Source of the DNA: Hypomesus transpacificus
Lineage: Eukaryota; Chordata; Actinopteri; Osmeriformes; Osmeridae
Direction: 5' to 3'
Length of the DNA stretch: 64,000 nt
NCBI RefSeq assembly: GCF_021917145.1
Contig: NC_061067.1
Location: 2,103,596 to 2,167,595 of the forward strand
The first letter of the stretch is position 1, and the number at the start of each line of letters is the position of its first letter. The notes beneath the pieces are model-generated. The model made no database searches. It was given only the letters and a program-made list of their open reading frames with translations, and was not told the origin of the DNA. Below, one piece after another: positions 60,076 to 64,000 of the stretch. Position numbers and translations under genes: made by a program.

Positions 60076-62264
60076 TTTATTTATTTTCTGTATACCAAAA
60101 GGAAAACAGAATGGAGATCCAACACATAAGGCAGGTACAAGTGAGGAGGAAAAAAAGAAAAAAGCTTAATCAAAATTCTAACATTTAATAACAACACTGC
60201 CACCATCATTATTTAATATTCATACCAATAACATCTCTTTATGAGCAAAGAGATGTGATTAAAACCATTATCAATAATAATCAAAACAGTGATGAGAGTA
60301 ATGATAATAACAGGAGTAGTACAGCTATAACAATTGTGAGATAATCAAGTGACAATGAAAAAATGATTAGAATAACAAGCAGATCTCCGTAAAACTATCT
60401 AGCTTGGACAGTGCAATACCGTGTCACCCAGTCTGCAGGCACTGCTCTGACACCCAGTCCTTGGTTCAGACACAAGCTACAGCTTGGCACCATTGAAATG
60501 ATTAGTTCATCATAAAGGACATTTTTAAAACCAATTATTAACCAAGTCTTTGAACATCAAGTGCCCTGTGTTGTGATAGAAGAAATGCATTATTCTGTAG
60601 CTCGTGTTGAAATCGTGGACTGGCTCGAGTGTTAAAGCCCAGGGATATCCTTTTACAGTTTGCATTAAGAACATCTCTCCTGCTCTCTGTCAACCTCAAG
60701 ATTGCTTTTTGGTTATCAAATGACAGAAAAGCAAAGGAAGAACAACTTTGGAATATCAGTTTTTCTTAATATATTTCTTTTAAAAAAAGTTCTTTTTTTA
60801 GTTTTGCATTTCTTTTTGTTAAAACTATTAATAGTAACATTATTAATAACAATAATATACAACTTAAACTGAAGGAAAACTTCTTTAGTATTTCTTGTCA
60901 CGTGTCCTTCAAACAGCACCATCTTCTCTATTCATTCACAACTTTACATTTTTCCAAATTGCTTACTCAAGTTTCCTGTCACCTTGACAACTGAAACGTT
61001 TTTTGAACATCCACCCTCTTTTCGGGATTTCTTGCATGATCTTTAACCAGCAAACACATAACCAGTAATACCAACCACATTTCAAGACAAAAAGAAAAAT
61101 GGGAGGGGAAAATAAAAAGTTAAAATATAGAAAAAGCTCATTTAAAACCCCTAAATTGAAACCGTGTTCTCTTAATCTGTTTGGTCAACATTGTTCTGAC
61201 CTAAGAAAGTTGTGTTGAAGTTATATTTTTGTTTGTAATCATACGTTTGCACACTGATGAAACTGGGTAATATGAAGAAACTCTCTCCACTTACGTATTT
61301 ACGTCTTTTTACACAGAATTCATCAAATAGAAATGAATCTACAGTTATCAGGATTAAGACTTTCCTTGCACAGCAGTGAGGTCTGATCCATGTTTAGTTT
61401 GGCATTTAGTGAGCCCTATGCAGGTCTTTCTGACCAAGTCTGCTCTTAGCAACAAAGAAAAAGGAGAAACCACCCATTGAGTTCAAGTGAATTACGAGAA
61501 GACATCCAACATGCATCACATGTCATTATTCATAAGCTAAGAGACACACAGCATTAGAATTCAAGAAAAATATTACAATTTAAAATCCAAAGTGCTGTAT
61601 GCCAAGAATCTGCATTTTCAGCATCTCCCATGTTATTTTCCCTGTGTGTTGAGGATTGTCGTGAATAAAAGGTAAATGTGATACAGGTGGGTGGTGGGGG
61701 AAACTACAACCAGATATATAAAGTATCTTCAAGTCCAAAGTGAACTGATGCACTTTCCTTCTCCCGTGGACCACCTCACCTACAGAGTTATTTGGCACCA
61801 GGGCCAAAGACAGTTCATGTTCCGCCCACCGGTTCACTCTGGAGAAGCAGTCTGAAGAATCTCAACACAGTCAGACGAATGGCCGTATTATTGATGCATT
61901 TCCACAGTCTTGAGTGGATGGTGCGATCGATAACTGAAAACTGGACCAGACCACTGACCAAAGACAAGAAGAATGCAAGGAAGGTTATAACCACAGGCCA
62001 AGATTAGACCAAACTGGAGAAGCTGAGCCAACCAGAGAATATAGTTTAATGAGCGTATGGCAAGTATACTCCAAGTAAACTCTACATAAAATGTCCAACT
62101 GATGTCCAATGAGAGAGAACAGGGCCATCGGGTGCAACAGCCTTTTTCAAACCTCAAACAAAAGAATATTAGCTTTTGATAATTTGAGCCCAATAATGTG
62201 TTAATTAGGTCTAGAGGACCCAGTGGGTCCAGAGTCTTGTACCAGACCAGAACCGATCTGTACC
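60076..62264 (-). other. zfhx2: Probable 3' UTR of zfhx2
   Basis: A/T-rich non-coding sequence from the stop codon to overlapping minus-strand AATAAA signals (60076-60087). No other gene recognised in it. The extent is inferred from the first clustered poly(A) signals. Confidence 0.5.
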
Positions 62265-64000
62265 TTAGCTGGTGCTGCTGGCTTGAGGTGAAGAGGACTC
62301 AACAGTCTCTCCACCAGAACCAGTGACAGAACTGGATCCAGCAGCAGACCCATTGTTGTTGACAACAGCACCCGTCGCAGGCTGGCCAAAGTTAGTGGTT
62401 CTCAGAGTGGCTAGATGTCGGGGGGAGAAGACGTGGGCTCTGGCAGCGGCCCTGGACTGGAAGGCCACACTGCAGGCCTCACACCTGCCCCTCAGACTCT
62501 CCCGAGCCGCGGGCTGGCCGGCCGGCGGTGGGCTGGACGGCTCTACCACGCTGAGCTGGACTGGCTTGGGCAGGATAGGGCGGTTGGCCCTCAGAGCGTT
62601 GTAATGCAGGTAGCTTCCAGAGCTAGTGTCTACCTTCTTCGCGGGGTCCGATGATGGAGACTACACGAGGATGAGGTTGAAATAGAAAAAGGGACATGGG
62701 GAAAGGTTAATATCAGTATCAAAGGCTTGTGTCTACAATTAAATCACATACACAGTTAGGGAGGAGGCAATGAAGTGGAATTCTTAAATCAGATTGAAAT
62801 GAATCCAGTGGAATCCTGGTGCTTACCAGCTTTTCCTGCTGCAGGCGCCATCGCTTCTCCTTAGCCCGTGTGTTCTGGAACCAGATCTGAACGACCTTGA
62901 GAGGAAGGCCTAGCTCGGTGCCAATGGCCTCGCACTCCAGCGCGTTAGGGTGAGCACACGTTTCGTAGCAGGACTGCAGGATGGACAGCTGTAAGCAGGA
63001 CAGGTGTGTGCGTGGCCTGCGACTAGTGGAGTGGTGAAGGAAACTGGACTCCGTAGATTTGGGGACACTGGGGGAGCTGGTGGTGGCGTCTGTGCCCGAG
63101 CGCCCTGTGGAGGAGGTGGTGGTTGTGGAGGAGGTGGTTGTGGTGGGGGATGTGGTGGTGGGGGATGTGGTCATGGAGGGGGCAGGAGCAGGAGTGATGG
63201 TACGGGGCTTAGAGACCGACAAACCCAACTGTTCCCTTGAGAGCGTGTTGATCTTGAAGGCTCCTTTAGGAGACCAATAGCTCAGCCCATTCTGCTTCTG
63301 AGCAGCAGAGGGTGGTTTGTTGATTGGTGTGGACGTCAGTTTGGGTACCATGCGGCTGGAGACTGCAGGACCAACCTTTTCCTCACTTCCATCATACTCC
63401 TCGTCTGTTCTCTCTTCGTCCGCGCTTTCCTCTTTCATCTTGCGTTTCTGCGGTGAGCGAGTTGGGACGGGGAGCGTCTCCTTAGGAGCTGCAGGAAGAA
63501 TTGGAGGTGTGATTTTCGGTGCAATTTTGACCATGGTGATGTTGCTAGTCGTCTCCAGCTTGGTCTTTGGCACTGCAGACACACTGCTGCTCACAGACGA
63601 GACCGTGGAGAGGGCAGCATCCTTCGGCTTGAAGGGAACCGGATTGGAAGATTTCACAGCCACCTTCTCTTTCGCGGGCTCTTTGTCAGGCTTCAGGAGT
63701 GTCCGAACAGGCGTGGCTGCAGTCGAGCCACTGCTGTTGAAACTGGCGTTTGACTTGGGAAGGGTGGAGAAGATGGGTTTTGAAAGGGGCCAGGTGAACT
63801 TGATGAGCGGTTTGCCCACTGCCGCCAGAGTGCCGTCACTAACGAAGCGAACCTCCCCCTTACGCTCTCGGGCTCTCATGTTCTGGAACCAGATCTGCAC
63901 CACTTTTTTGGGGAGGTGGACCCACTCCGATATCTGCTCAAACTCGTTCTTTCCAGGATTGGGGTCTTTGAAATAACAGCCGTACAGCACATCCAGCTGC
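62265..64000 (-). CDS. zfhx2: Zinc finger homeobox protein 2-like, C-terminal part (5' end beyond the right edge)
   Basis: Nuclear transcription regulator of the ZFHX family. The exon from 62827 to beyond the window end encodes the end of one homeodomain (LYGCYFKDPNPGKN, then VVQIWFQNMRARERKG). A Ser/Thr/Lys-rich linker and a complete second homeodomain follow (RRPRTHLSCLQLSILQSCYE to VVQIWFQNTRAKEKRWRL). The exon ends EKL before GTAAGC. The final exon 62265-62660 begins SPSSDPAKK and contains a single C2H2-type unit (CEACSVAFQSRAAARAH, then FSPRH), then ends PQASSTS. A penultimate homeodomain with RARERKG, a last one with RAKEKR and a C-terminal finger with H-FS-H spacing are the ZFHX3/ZFHX4/ZFHX2 layout. 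ZFHX2 is favoured by linkage to ngdn, pabpn1 and MYH6/7-type genes. The N-terminal finger arrays are not visible. Confidence 0.8.

Overview
This is vertebrate nuclear DNA and almost certainly a teleost fish. The genes are split by short GT-AG introns. The interspersed repeats are of teleost type, and minisatellites are unusually dense. The encoded proteins match vertebrate families closely. The gene set (MYH6/MYH7-type myosins, slc22a17, a C/EBP-epsilon-like gene, ngdn, pabpn1, zfhx2) is the set found together on human chromosome 14q11.2, so the window is a conserved synteny block with local reshuffling. I cannot name the species. | Layout: 1-24.9 kb holds a tandem of slow/cardiac-class sarcomeric myosin heavy chain genes on the minus strand. 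Gene 1 (38-6921) runs off the left edge. Gene 2 (13409-24228) is complete. Between them lies an orphan module (10.6-12.9 kb): a TATA promoter, a leader exon and one intact first coding exon, with no myosin body of its own. | 24.9-32 kb is intergenic and contains a 5'-truncated CR1/L2-type LINE with one frameshift (26.2-28.8 kb). 32-39.8 kb is slc22a17 (minus, nine coding exons). 41.3-43 kb is a two-coding-exon C/EBP gene (minus), divergent from ngdn (plus, eleven exons, 43.4-46.9 kb). 47-48.9 kb is repeat-rich. 48.9-59.2 kb is pabpn1 (minus, seven exons). 60-64 kb is the 3' end of zfhx2 (minus), which runs off the right edge. | The genes share ancestral linkage, not a pathway. The myosins build thick filaments. 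Slc22a17 is an MFS-fold membrane protein. C/EBP-epsilon-type factors act in granulocytes. Ngdn works in small-subunit ribosome biogenesis and translational control. Pabpn1 controls nuclear poly(A) tails. Zfhx2 is a zinc-finger homeobox regulator. | The most interesting signals are: (1) the orphan myosin promoter and first exon, beside a gene 1 leader exon whose splice donor has lost its T; (2) minisatellites that multiply genuine splice sites in ngdn and slc22a17; (3) two long A-tracts just after the pabpn1 stop codon, fitting the known autoregulation of that gene; (4) an unusual substitution in the myosin relay region shared by both paralogues. All exon coordinates were read by eye from splice signals and reading-frame continuity.
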